From: Stappia albiluteola
Lineage (GTDB): Bacteria > Pseudomonadota > Alphaproteobacteria > Rhizobiales > Stappiaceae
Length of the DNA: 64,000 bases
NCBI RefSeq assembly: GCF_014050225.1
Contig: NZ_JACFXV010000048.1
Span: forward strand, 255,501 to 319,500
Direction of reading: 5' to 3'
The position numbers and the translations under genes were made by a program. Positions 28,560 to 36,751 of the stretch are shown here, one piece after another. The notes below the pieces were generated by a model. That model did not search any database and was not told the origin of the DNA. It saw nothing but the letters and a program-made list of their open reading frames with translations. Positions within the stretch are counted from its first letter, which is position 1; every line of letters starts with the position of its first letter.

Positions 28560-29111
28560 TCAGGAAGCTGTCGCTTCGCGATAGGTGCCCACCGAACGGA
28601 CGAGCAGCGACAGTCCCTGCAGGCCGGTCAGTCCTGCGAAGAGAAGGATCCCGGATTTCAGCAGGAACACGGCCGGGATGCCCGAGGTTTCCCGCGAGCC
28701 TTCCAGCACCTGCCAGGAGCGGGCGACATAGGGCCAGGCTTCCTGGAAGATCACCGCGCAGGTCGGCAGCAGGAAGAGCAGCGCCCCGGCGGCATCGACC
28801 AGCGCCTTCCGCCGGATCGGGAGGTTTCGGTAGAAGATATCGATGCGCACGTGGGTGTCGATCGCCAGCACGTAGGCGGCTGCAATCAGGAAGAGAAAGG
28901 CGTGCAGGTAGATGACGCTTTCCTGCGCCCAAATGAAACCGACGCCGAAGACATAGCGCATCACGACGACGGCGAATTGGACAAGGACGAGGCCGAGCAG
29001 GAGCCAGGATACGGAACGTCCGAACGCAATATTGAAGCGATCGATCTGCCGTGCCAGGTTCCGCATTCCGCTTGCCGCTCCAGTAGCTTGGCCGGCATCG
29101 ATCCGGCGCAT
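28560..29111 (-). CDS. TRAP transporter small permease (DctQ-like)
   Basis: 183-aa four-helix subunit that partners the DctM-like protein 58 nt downstream. Typical segment ESVIYLHAFLFLIAAAYVLA followed by DTHVRIDIFYRNLPIRRKA, which matches the DctQ consensus around the second and third helices. ATG 29111 has AGGG 5 nt upstream; ATG 29066 is a possible shorter start. A strong terminator separates this pair from the upstream TRAP operon, so it should have its own promoter in the 80 nt between. Confidence 0.9.
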   Translation of the reverse strand: MRRIDAGQATGAASGMRNLARQIDRFNIAFGRSVSWLLLGLVLVQFAVVVMRYVFGVGFIWAQESVIYLHAFLFLIAAAYVLAIDTHVRIDIFYRNLPIRRKALVDAAGALLFLLPTCAVIFQEAWPYVARSWQVLEGSRETSGIPAVFLLKSGILLFAGLTGLQGLSLLVRSVGTYREATAS

Positions 29112-29188
29112 AACGCCCTATGATCGATTCCCGTGTCGAGAAAATGGCAAGCCGCATAAATTTTTTGCAGGCTTGGGAAACCGCTGTG

Positions 29189-29228
29189 AAAAAAGCCGCC
29201 CCGGCAGACCGGGGCGGCTTTCGTTTTT
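29189..29228. terminator. Strong bidirectional rho-independent terminator
   Basis: Perfect 10-bp stem GCCGCCCCGG / CCGGGGCGGC with tetraloop CAGA (29195-29218), flanked by A6 on the left and TTTCGTTTTTT on the right, so it has a U-tract on both strands. It ends the takP-like TRAP operon and insulates the second TRAP pair. Confidence 0.92.
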
Positions 29229-29232
29229 TCAA

Positions 29233-31896
29233 TCAGAAGCTCAGCGACACGTCGCGGTGGCCGGCGCTGCAGCTTGCGACATAGAGCGCCTGCTCGCGCG
29301 GCAGGCGAACCTGGCCGCGCAGGCCGATCGTGTCGCGGATCGCCGCTTCGTAGGCCAGCAGCTGCGGCAGCAACTCGGTCTCGGCCCGCTTGCGCCAGGC
29401 AAGCCCCGCCTCGTACTCCTCGACCGCCTTGGCGATCGCGGCGCGCGCGGCATCCTTGTCCGGCGTACGGCTGCGCATCGCCGACCGGGCGTCGCCGATA
29501 GCCGAGCGGATATCCGACGAGCCCTCGACATCGCCGAATGCGGAGCGGACTTCCGCCGAACGTTCGACAAAGGCCGCCGGTTCCATGCTGTCGAGGTCCG
29601 CGTCGAGCCCGCGCAGCTGGTCGCCGAGCGCCTCCAGCGCCGCCGAGCCCTCGATCACCTTGATCGCTTCGCCGAGCGGCTCGTAGGCGTCGTCAACATT
29701 GCGGCGATAGGTGAGCCGCGCCGTGTTCTCCGCCTTCTGGATCTTGGAGAAGGCCGCGTATCTGTCTTTCCAGTCGGCCGGGATATTCGCCAGCAGCGCG
29801 TCGCGCTCCGCCGTCAGTTCCTCGACCCGGGCCCTGGCGCGTTCGCCGCGGGCTTCCGAATAGATCCCGTTCGGACCCGAACGCGAGACGATCAGCTGCA
29901 GGTCTTCTATCTCGGTATCGAGGCGGCGGGCATCGCGCTCAAGTGCGCGAACCTGACGATGCACAGGCCGATAATCGCCGGATGCCGCATCCACCGCCTG
30001 CTCGGCCGCCACGATCTCGCTCATCAGCGGGATCGCGTTCTCGGCCTTGTCGAAGCTCTCGGTCAGGTCCTTGGCAAGGTCCTGCGGCAGGTAGCTCAGA
30101 TCCAGCGTCTTCGCCGTTTTGATCGCATCGAGAATGGTCGCGCCGTTTTCCGCGAATTCGTCGTTGACGTATTTCTCGATGCAATATTGCAGGCGCGGGT
30201 TCTGCGGCGGGGGTGCCGTCTCCGACAGCAGCGACGAGCGGTTCGGCAGGTAGTTCACCAGGGCCGGATAGAAACCGACGATGCCGAGTGCCAGAAGCTG
30301 CAGGGCGATGAAGGCGATCACGCCCTTGTAGATGTCGAGCGTCTTGACGATCGCCGGCGCCACGCCGCGCAGGTAGAACAGCGCGAAGCCGAAGGGCGGC
30401 GTCAGGAACGACGTCTGGATGTTGAGGCCGATCATCACGCCGAGCCAGACGGCCGTCACGTTGGCTTGGGGATCCGCCAGCAGGATCGGCGACACGATCG
30501 GCACCACGACCACGGCGATCTCGATGAAGTCGAGGAAGAAGCCGAGGACGAAGATCACCAGCATCACGATCAGGAACTGCGTCCAGAAACCGCCGGGCAG
30601 GCCCTGCAGGAAGTGGCGCACCAGATCCTCGCCGCCGAAGGCACGGAAGGCGGCCGTCAGCATGGCCGCGCCCAGCAGAATGATGAAGACGAGTGACGAG
30701 GTCTTGGCCGTCTCCACCATCACGCCGCGCAGCGTGTCCTCGATCTTGAGCGTTCGCCAGCCGCTCCACACCACGGCCAGCAGCAGCAGCGAGACCGCAA
30801 TCGTGGCCACCACGATGCCGAGCGCTTCCTCGCTGGAGGCCACACGCTTGATGTTGAGATCGTAGAAGCTTGCGGCAATCGCGATCGCCAGCAGTGCCAG
30901 CACCGCGATGGTGACCGGCATATAGGCGCGCGGCTTGCCCTCGCGCAGGCGATAACCGGCCATCACCATGGCGCCGACGGCACCGATGGCGCCGGCCTGG
31001 TTCACCGTCGCCACGCCGGCGATGATCGAGCCCAGAACGAGGAAGATCAGGGCAAGCGGCGGAACGAGCGTGACGAAGACCTTCACGAAGAAGGCCCGGT
31101 CGAACTTGCCGCCGTGATGGACCGCCGGGGCCGAGCTCGGCTTGAGCAGGGCGAAGCCCATGATGAAGAGCATGTAGAGGCCGACGAGCACGATGCCCGG
31201 CAGGAAGGCGCCGAGGAACATCTCGCCGGCGCTCGTCGATGTCACGGCGAAGTCCGACGGCATGGTCAGTTCGCCGGTGCTGGCCTTGTAGAGGTTCTGG
31301 CGCAGCGTGCCCGCCTGGTCGACGGCGCTTGCCAGCTGGTCGGCCAGGATGATCAGCACGATGGAGGGCGGGATGATCTGGCCAAGCGTGCCGGAGGCGG
31401 CAATCGTGCCGGTGGCGAGTGGCACGGAATATTTGTTGCGCAGCATCGCCGGCAGCGAAATCAGGCCCATCGCCACCACGGTCGCGCCGACAATTCCGGT
31501 CGTGGCGGCAAGCAGCGCTCCCACGAAGACGACGGAAATGCCGAGACCGCCCGGGATCGGACCGAAGAGCTGCGCCATGGTGACGAGCAGATCCTCGGCG
31601 ATCTTCGAACGCTGCAGCATGATGCCCATGAAGACGAACAGCGGGATCGCTATGAGCGTATCTCGTTCCGCCTCCCAGTAGATGCCGCGGAAGTTCGTCA
31701 CGCCGGCGCTCAGCCACTGCGCCGGTCCGCCGATGGTGAAATAGGCATCCGGGTTGCCGGTCAGGAAATAGCCCGTCGCGGCCGCGATGCCGATGGTCAG
31801 GATTGCCGAACCCGGCAATGCGAAGGCGACCGGATAGCCGGAGCCGAGCGCCGCTGCCATAAGCACGATGAGAAGGATCAGGAAAAAGAGTTCCAT
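29233..31896 (-). CDS. TRAP transporter large permease with 335-residue C-terminal extension
   Basis: 887 aa, against 430-520 for ordinary DctM. Residues 1 to about 550 are the transport domain (GIMLQRSKIAEDLLVTMAQ, LGQIIPPSIVLIILADQ, FLTPPFGFALFYLRGVAP). Residues about 552-887 are soluble, charged and rich in Ala/Glu/Arg, with heptad-like stretches (ALERDARRLDTEIEDL, RARARVEELTAERDAL). They are predicted to be largely coiled-coil, after a Pro-rich hinge (ETAPPPQNP). The extension has no fold I can name. Third gene of the takP-like operon, 27 nt after the small permease. Likely moves 2-keto acids or related carboxylates with sodium. Confidence 0.9.
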   Translation of the reverse strand: MELFFLILLIVLMAAALGSGYPVAFALPGSAILTIGIAAATGYFLTGNPDAYFTIGGPAQWLSAGVTNFRGIYWEAERDTLIAIPLFVFMGIMLQRSKIAEDLLVTMAQLFGPIPGGLGISVVFVGALLAATTGIVGATVVAMGLISLPAMLRNKYSVPLATGTIAASGTLGQIIPPSIVLIILADQLASAVDQAGTLRQNLYKASTGELTMPSDFAVTSTSAGEMFLGAFLPGIVLVGLYMLFIMGFALLKPSSAPAVHHGGKFDRAFFVKVFVTLVPPLALIFLVLGSIIAGVATVNQAGAIGAVGAMVMAGYRLREGKPRAYMPVTIAVLALLAIAIAASFYDLNIKRVASSEEALGIVVATIAVSLLLLAVVWSGWRTLKIEDTLRGVMVETAKTSSLVFIILLGAAMLTAAFRAFGGEDLVRHFLQGLPGGFWTQFLIVMLVIFVLGFFLDFIEIAVVVVPIVSPILLADPQANVTAVWLGVMIGLNIQTSFLTPPFGFALFYLRGVAPAIVKTLDIYKGVIAFIALQLLALGIVGFYPALVNYLPNRSSLLSETAPPPQNPRLQYCIEKYVNDEFAENGATILDAIKTAKTLDLSYLPQDLAKDLTESFDKAENAIPLMSEIVAAEQAVDAASGDYRPVHRQVRALERDARRLDTEIEDLQLIVSRSGPNGIYSEARGERARARVEELTAERDALLANIPADWKDRYAAFSKIQKAENTARLTYRRNVDDAYEPLGEAIKVIEGSAALEALGDQLRGLDADLDSMEPAAFVERSAEVRSAFGDVEGSSDIRSAIGDARSAMRSRTPDKDAARAAIAKAVEEYEAGLAWRKRAETELLPQLLAYEAAIRDTIGLRGQVRLPREQALYVASCSAGHRDVSLSF

Positions 31897-31923
31897 CGGT
31901 TTCGGTCTCGCTGGTGCTTATTC

Positions 31924-32877
31924 TTAGTGGGCGGCGGAGGAGCTGTGGTCGCGACCACCTGGCTCGTCGCGGATGTCGGCCACGGCGTCGAGCATGTAAC
32001 TCACGAACTGGATCAGCATCGTGATGGCGAAGATGCCCAGGAAGCCGGCCATCAGGTATTTCACGAAAAGGCCGAAGCCGGCCTGCGTGACCTCGTAGCT
32101 GATGATCGGTGCGTTGATGATGCTGCTGCGCCCGCCCATGCCGATGATCAGGATGGTCCAGCACAGGCTCATGCCGAGAAGGATCGAACCGACCGAATTG
32201 ACGTAGCCCTTCGTTTTCGTCTTGAAGTTCGAATAGAGCACGTCGACGCGGACGTGGCCTTCCTCGATCAGCGTGTAGGCGCTGGCGAAGAGGAAGAGCG
32301 CTGCGTACCAGAAGCGCACCAGGTCGGCCATGTAGGCCTGCTCGTAGGAGAAGATGAAGCGCCCCACCACGATCAGGAGCTCGGCGACGACGACCAGCAG
32401 CGCAAGCCAGGGAAAGCCGAGCGTACGGGTGAAGGCGGCAACGATCAGCGATACCACGAGCAGCGGCATGTGCACGTAGGGGCCGCGGAACTGGGCCCGG
32501 CCGAGATCCGCTCCCAGCTGCGAGCCCACCAGCGGGTCGAGCATGCCTTCCACGCGCAGGGCGGAAATCGTCGTATCGACCAGACCGACGATCAGCACTG
32601 CCCAGAAGGCAGCGCGGATGAGATAGGCGTTGAGGGCGGAAATGCGCTGGCTGTCGGAGCGCAGCGACCGTTCGGGCGTGCGGCGGACATAGAAGACGGC
32701 GATTAGCGCCGAGGCGAAATAGATGCCGAGCTGCAGCCAGGCCGTGGAAGACGCCTGTCCACCCGTGCCGAAGACGGGCGCGATGCCGGGCAAGCCCTGC
32801 CAGACCGTCAGATAATTGTTGAGGAGGAAGGCGGCGAGAACCGCCAGCATGATCCAACCGAACAGGCGAACTAGCAT
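31924..32877 (-). CDS. TRAP transporter small permease, enlarged (DctQ-like)
   Basis: 317 aa, nearly twice the usual small subunit. An N-terminal part with about four extra hydrophobic segments (FGWIMLAVLAAFLLNNYL, WLQLGIYFASALIAVFYV) precedes the DctQ core (LFLFASAYTLIEEGHVRVDV). It ends in a charged tail. It lies between the binding protein gene and the extended large permease; both membrane subunits of this system are enlarged, which suggests that the extra parts were acquired together. Start ATG 32877 leads directly into the first helix. Confidence 0.88.
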   Translation of the reverse strand: MLVRLFGWIMLAVLAAFLLNNYLTVWQGLPGIAPVFGTGGQASSTAWLQLGIYFASALIAVFYVRRTPERSLRSDSQRISALNAYLIRAAFWAVLIVGLVDTTISALRVEGMLDPLVGSQLGADLGRAQFRGPYVHMPLLVVSLIVAAFTRTLGFPWLALLVVVAELLIVVGRFIFSYEQAYMADLVRFWYAALFLFASAYTLIEEGHVRVDVLYSNFKTKTKGYVNSVGSILLGMSLCWTILIIGMGGRSSIINAPIISYEVTQAGFGLFVKYLMAGFLGIFAITMLIQFVSYMLDAVADIRDEPGGRDHSSSAAH

Positions 32878-33054
32878 CGCTTCTCATTCCGGGCTGGAGG
32901 GCACGTGGCGCTTCGCCGATCTGTCTCGCTCTTCTCCCGCAAGCTCCCGGGCGAAGCTTGCCGGAACCGATCACGGCTTCCTTGTGCCGGTCAGGACGAG
33001 TGTCTCGTGGCGGACGCGGGTGCGCCTCTTTCGGGCGTAAAACTGGATATGCCA

Positions 33055-33081
33055 GAGGGACGGGGCGGTGCCCCGTCCCTC
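33055..33081 (-). terminator. Intercistronic hairpin after the TRAP binding-protein gene
   Basis: Perfect 12-bp stem GAGGGACGGGGC / GCCCCGTCCCTC with a 3-nt loop, 21 nt beyond the binding-protein stop. No U-tract follows. It is placed to stabilise the 5' part of the mRNA or attenuate the permease genes, giving excess receptor. The surrounding 220-nt gap holds no gene. Confidence 0.6.
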
Positions 33082-33101
33082 CAGCGAACGCGGGTGTCGG
33101 C

Positions 33102-34202
33102 TTAGATGGTGATGCCGAGAGCGCGGTTGCGCTTGACCGTGTAGCCGGTGTCGGCCAGCAGCATCCAGCGGCCGATCTGGGACCGGGCGTTGGCAAAGCT
33201 GTCGTGGACGCGTCCAGCCAGGTCGCTGTGGGCGCGGGTTTCCTCGAACACTTCCTCGGAAGCCTCGCCGAAAGCCTCGTAGACCTCGTCCGAGAATTCC
33301 TTGAGGACGACGCCGTGCTCCTTGGTCAGCTTGTCGAGATAACGGCCGTTTTCGGCGTTGGTCTCGGCCATCTGGCGGGCGTTTTCCTCGTTGCAGGCGG
33401 CTTCGATGATCGCCTGGTCGGTCTTCGAAAGCGAGGTGAACCAGGACTTGTTCATGCCGAGCGCGAGGGCCGAACCCGGCTCATGGAAGCCCGGGTAGTA
33501 GTAGTACTTGGCCGCCTCGTAGAACTTCATGAAGTAGTCGTTGTAGGGGCCGACCCACTCGGTCGCGTCGACGGCGCCGGAAACGAGGTTTTCGTAGATC
33601 TGGCCGCCCGGCAGGGAAACCGGAGACGCGCCGAGCTTGGCCATGACGTCGCCGCCGAGGCCCGGAATACGCATCTTCAGGCCCTTGAGGTCGTCCGGAG
33701 TCTCGATTTCCTTGTTGAACCAGCCACCCATCTGCACGCCGGTGTTGCCGGCGTTGAAGTTCTTCAGGCCGAAGCCGTCAGCCAGCTCGTCCCACAGCTC
33801 CTGGCCGCCGCCGTACTTTATCCAGGCGTCGAACTCGGCATAGGTCAGGCCGAACGGAACAGCCGTGAAGTAAGCCCAGGCCGGGTGCTTGCCCTTCCAG
33901 TAGTAGTCGGCGCCGATGTAGCCCTGGGCGTTGCCCGAAGCCACTTCGTCGAAGGAGTCGAACGCGCCGACGCGCTCGCCGGCGGCGAAATACTGAACAT
34001 TGATGCGGCCTTCGGTCAGTTCGCCGATGCGGGCGGCAAGGCGCTGCGCGCTGATGCCGAGACCCGGCATGTCGCGCGGCCAGGTCGACACGATGACCAT
34101 CTCCTTGGTGCCCTGCGCGATCGCAGGAGCAGCAAGGGTGCTGGCCGCCGCAGTGGCGCCGACGCCGATGCCCGCATTTTTAAGGAATGAACGACGATCC
34201 AT
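33102..34202 (-). CDS. TRAP transporter substrate-binding protein, TakP-like
   Basis: 366-aa periplasmic receptor of the DctP family. It starts with a Tat-type signal (MDRRSFLKNAGIGVGATAA, cut near AIAQ). Segments NTGVQMGGWFNKEIETPDDL, SGAVDATEWVGPYNDYFMKF and YYYYPGFHEPG closely match the 2-keto-acid binder TakP of Rhodobacter sphaeroides as I recall it, including the Arg of MRIPGLGG that binds the carboxylate. The ligand is therefore probably pyruvate or another 2-keto acid; a related carboxylate is possible. ATG 34202 has GGGAGG 9 nt upstream. First gene of a P-Q-M operon. Confidence 0.88.
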   Translation of the reverse strand: MDRRSFLKNAGIGVGATAAASTLAAPAIAQGTKEMVIVSTWPRDMPGLGISAQRLAARIGELTEGRINVQYFAAGERVGAFDSFDEVASGNAQGYIGADYYWKGKHPAWAYFTAVPFGLTYAEFDAWIKYGGGQELWDELADGFGLKNFNAGNTGVQMGGWFNKEIETPDDLKGLKMRIPGLGGDVMAKLGASPVSLPGGQIYENLVSGAVDATEWVGPYNDYFMKFYEAAKYYYYPGFHEPGSALALGMNKSWFTSLSKTDQAIIEAACNEENARQMAETNAENGRYLDKLTKEHGVVLKEFSDEVYEAFGEASEEVFEETRAHSDLAGRVHDSFANARSQIGRWMLLADTGYTVKRNRALGITI

Positions 34203-35058
34203 GTATTTTACCTCCCAACACGGATTTGCCCAATTCGGACTGTTGCCCCCGGGGCGCAGACAGTTGCACCTAATCCGGAGCATGTCTAGACCGCCCCGTG
34301 TTTGAAGCGTCACCGCTCCCGATACGGTTTTAGCGATCTTTATCAGGGTGCTAGAGCAACCGGTCCAATCGATCGGAAAAGGCCTGCCTCGGAGTGCCCG
34401 CGCCGTATGGCGCGCGTCTCCGCTTCCTCGCCTCCTCCCGAAGACCGATCGCCTCAGGTGCTCCCCTCACCTTGACCGAAGCTTTGGGCGGCACATGCCT
34501 GACGACGGTCCCGCCCAGAACTGGTGACAACGGTCATATCGCAGGTTTTCGCGTTGCGCAATTCTCCGCAACTGCCGGGAATCGCGGCAGAACCGGTCGG
34601 TTTCCGGGAAATTTTCCCCGAACGTAGCGGCAGATGGGACGGCGCCGGATTGCTGCGGGGCACAACATTACGTAGCGCCAGCCGCGGTGCGCGGGGATTG
34701 AGCGCCCCCGGCGCAGCGCTCCGCGACAAACCGCGCGCCCGCAACGCGATTTCCGCGCATCGGAGGTTTCCCGCCATGCCGTTCCCGGTCAGGAAGGTGC
34801 CATCTCCATAGCAACTAGGACGCACTGACGCGCCACTTCTGCACCATGGTGCTACCGCATCGCTTCCGCGGGTCCGCCCCATGCGAGCATTTTGCGAATT
34901 ACCCAGCACAAATTATGTGCAAACGACGCAATCCGGATCGCGTTTTGGTGATCGGGTGCCTTCAGGCGGGCATTGCGAAGGGTCTGCTCTTCGGAAATGA
35001 TGCAGACAAGAACGAAAAGCGCCCCGCCAGCGGGCGCGCATCCAGGGATGGACCTTCC
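34203..35058. other. 856-bp gap between divergent TRAP and nitrile hydratase operons
   Basis: No open frame here has a recognisable product or a convincing ribosome site; frames of 95-151 codons on both strands look like random GC-rich readings. The gap must hold the promoters of both divergent operons. Near the right end is a small stem, GCGCCC / GGGCGC (35019-35037), about 20 nt upstream of nthA. No known riboswitch, including a cobalamin one, was recognised. Confidence 0.6.
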
Positions 35059-35718
35059 ATGAGCCAACACCATGACCATCACCACGGCGCGGGGCATGAC
35101 CACGCGCATGACCATTCCCATCTCAGCGACACCGAAGCCAGGGTCCGCGCGCTCGAATCCGTGCTGACCGAGAAAGGCTATGTGGACCCGGCGGCGCTCG
35201 ACGAACTCATCGAGACCTACGAGACGAAGGTCGGCCCCCGCAATGGCGCCCACGTGGTCGCCAAGGCCTGGAGCGATCCCGCCTTCCGGGAACGGTTGAT
35301 GACGAACGCGAGCGAGGCGATCCATTCCCTCGGCTATACGGGGCGCCAGGGCGAACATATGGTCGCGCTGGAGAACACGCCGACACTTCACAACATGGTC
35401 GTCTGCACCCTTTGCTCCTGCTACCCCTGGCCCGTGCTCGGTCTGCCGCCGGTCTGGTACAAATCCGCACCCTACCGCTCCAAGGCGGTGCGCGATCCGC
35501 GCGGCGTGCTGTCCGACTTCGGTGTGAGCCTGCCGGAAGGGACCGAGATCCGGGTCTGGGATTCAACCGCCGAGATTCGCTACCTCGTCATTCCGATGCG
35601 TCCGGAAGGCACCGAAGGCTGGAGCGAGGAGCAACTGATGAAACTCGTCACCCGCGACAGCATGATCGGAACGGGCCTCGCCCTGTCGCCGGCCGGATTG
35701 CAGGAGGCAGCGGAATGA
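35059..35718 (+). CDS. nthA: Nitrile hydratase alpha subunit, cobalt type, with His-rich N-terminus
   Basis: Metal-binding subunit of nitrile hydratase, which hydrates nitriles to amides; 219 aa. The metal site reads [11 protein letters not shown] with Cys116, Cys119, Ser120 and Cys121; Thr after the first Cys marks the cobalt-type class, whereas iron-type has Ser. The first 21 residues contain ten histidines ([20 protein letters not shown]), a likely metal-loading arm absent from most characterised enzymes. ATG 35059 is chosen because the preceding frame lacks family features; the ribosome site is weak. The gene overlaps nthB by 4 nt. Confidence 0.95.
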   Translation: MSQHHDHHHGAGHDHAHDHSHLSDTEARVRALESVLTEKGYVDPAALDELIETYETKVGPRNGAHVVAKAWSDPAFRERLMTNASEAIHSLGYTGRQGEHMVALENTPTLHNMVVCTLCSCYPWPVLGLPPVWYKSAPYRSKAVRDPRGVLSDFGVSLPEGTEIRVWDSTAEIRYLVIPMRPEGTEGWSEEQLMKLVTRDSMIGTGLALSPAGLQEAAE

Positions 35719-36374
35719 ACGGCGCGCAGGATCTCGGCGGCATGATGGGCTTCGGCCCGGTGGAGCCGGAGAAAAACGAACCCGTCTTCCACGCCGAATG
35801 GGAGGAACGGGCTTTCGCCCTTACGGTCGCCATGGGCGGCACCGGCGAATGGAACATCGACAGTTCGCGCTTCGCCCGCGAAAGCGCGCATCCCGCCACC
35901 TACCTTGCCAGCAGCTACTACCAGATCTGGCTTGGAGGGCTGGAGAGGCTGCTTGAGGATCGCGGCCTCGTCACGCGCGACGAACTCGACGCCGGCAGAA
36001 GCCTTCATGAGAGCCGCCCGGTAAAGCGGGTGATCACGAAGGATCTTGTTGCGCCCGTCTTCGGCCAGAACGGTACCTACGAACGGGAACCCGCGGCGCC
36101 GGCCCGTTTCGCGGTCGGAGATGCCGTCGTGACGAAGGTCATGCATCCTGCCGGCCATACGCGCATCCCGCGTTATGTCCGTGGCCGCCCTGGCATTATC
36201 GAACGCATCCATGGCTGTCACGTGCTGCCCGACAGCAATTCCCTCTACCAGGGCGAAGCGCCGACATGGCTCTATTCCGTCGCTTTCAAGGGCACGGATA
36301 TCTGGGGGGCCGACAGCGACCCGGGCCTTATGCTGCGCGTCGATCTTTGGGAGACCTATCTCGATGCCCGCTGA
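35715..36374 (+). CDS. nthB: Nitrile hydratase beta subunit
   Basis: Partner subunit of NthA, 219 aa. Begins [19 protein letters not shown], the usual beta N-terminus. The C-terminal SH3-like barrel contains [20 protein letters not shown] and the conserved Arg that contacts the oxidised cysteines of the alpha subunit (HTRIPRY). The ATG overlaps the nthA TGA (ATGA), so the subunits are translationally coupled and made in equal amounts. Alpha-before-beta order is typical of iron-type operons; here it goes with a cobalt-type alpha subunit. Confidence 0.95.
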   Translation: MNGAQDLGGMMGFGPVEPEKNEPVFHAEWEERAFALTVAMGGTGEWNIDSSRFARESAHPATYLASSYYQIWLGGLERLLEDRGLVTRDELDAGRSLHESRPVKRVITKDLVAPVFGQNGTYEREPAAPARFAVGDAVVTKVMHPAGHTRIPRYVRGRPGIIERIHGCHVLPDSNSLYQGEAPTWLYSVAFKGTDIWGADSDPGLMLRVDLWETYLDAR

Positions 36375-36744
36375 AGCCGATCTGTCGGTACTGCCTGGCC
36401 TGCCCCGGGTCGGCGAAACCGCTGTCTTTCGCGAGCCATGGGAAGCGCGCGCCTTCGCCCTCGCCGTCAAGCTCAATGAACAGGGTCTTTTCACCTGGAG
36501 TGAATGGGCGGAAACGCTCGGCGCGGAAATTTCGAGGGCCCAGGCCGAAGGCGATCCCGATCTCGGCGAGACCTATTACCTGCACTGGCTGGCCGCGCTT
36601 GAGCGTCTGGTCACCGCGAAACAGGTGACCAGCGATGACAAGCTCGTCGCCCGCAAGGAAGCCTGGGAGCGGGCGGCTCTCGCCACGCCGCATGGCGAAC
36701 CGATCGAGCTTGGCCGGGACGGAAGGCCGGTCGAACCGGCCTGA
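36364..36744 (+). CDS. Nitrile hydratase activator (P14K/NhlE-like)
   Basis: 126 aa (about 14 kDa), homologous to the N-terminal part of the beta subunit (VGETAVFREPWEARAFALAV against the NthB segment [14 protein letters not shown]). In cobalt-type enzymes such small proteins form a complex with alpha and deliver cobalt by subunit swapping. The start at 36364 overlaps nthB by 11 nt and gives the known size. The operon ends here, facing the Ni/Co transporter gene only 7 nt away. Confidence 0.88.
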   Translation: MPAEADLSVLPGLPRVGETAVFREPWEARAFALAVKLNEQGLFTWSEWAETLGAEISRAQAEGDPDLGETYYLHWLAALERLVTAKQVTSDDKLVARKEAWERAALATPHGEPIELGRDGRPVEPA

Positions 36745-36751
36745 GGTTTCC

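Noticed and set aside
29939-33196. Minus-strand open frame of about 1085 codons spanning the TRAP genes
   Set aside because: It runs in a different frame through three well-recognised TRAP genes and reads as Arg/Pro/Gly-rich nonsense; such long shadows are normal in GC-rich DNA.
34345-34400. CTAGAGCA-type sequence that might start a second RPE
   Set aside because: The inverted repeat around it is short and imperfect, unlike the element at 50141-50185.
34454-34909. Minus-strand 151-codon frame in the large gap
   Set aside because: No ribosome site, domain or codon pattern supports it.
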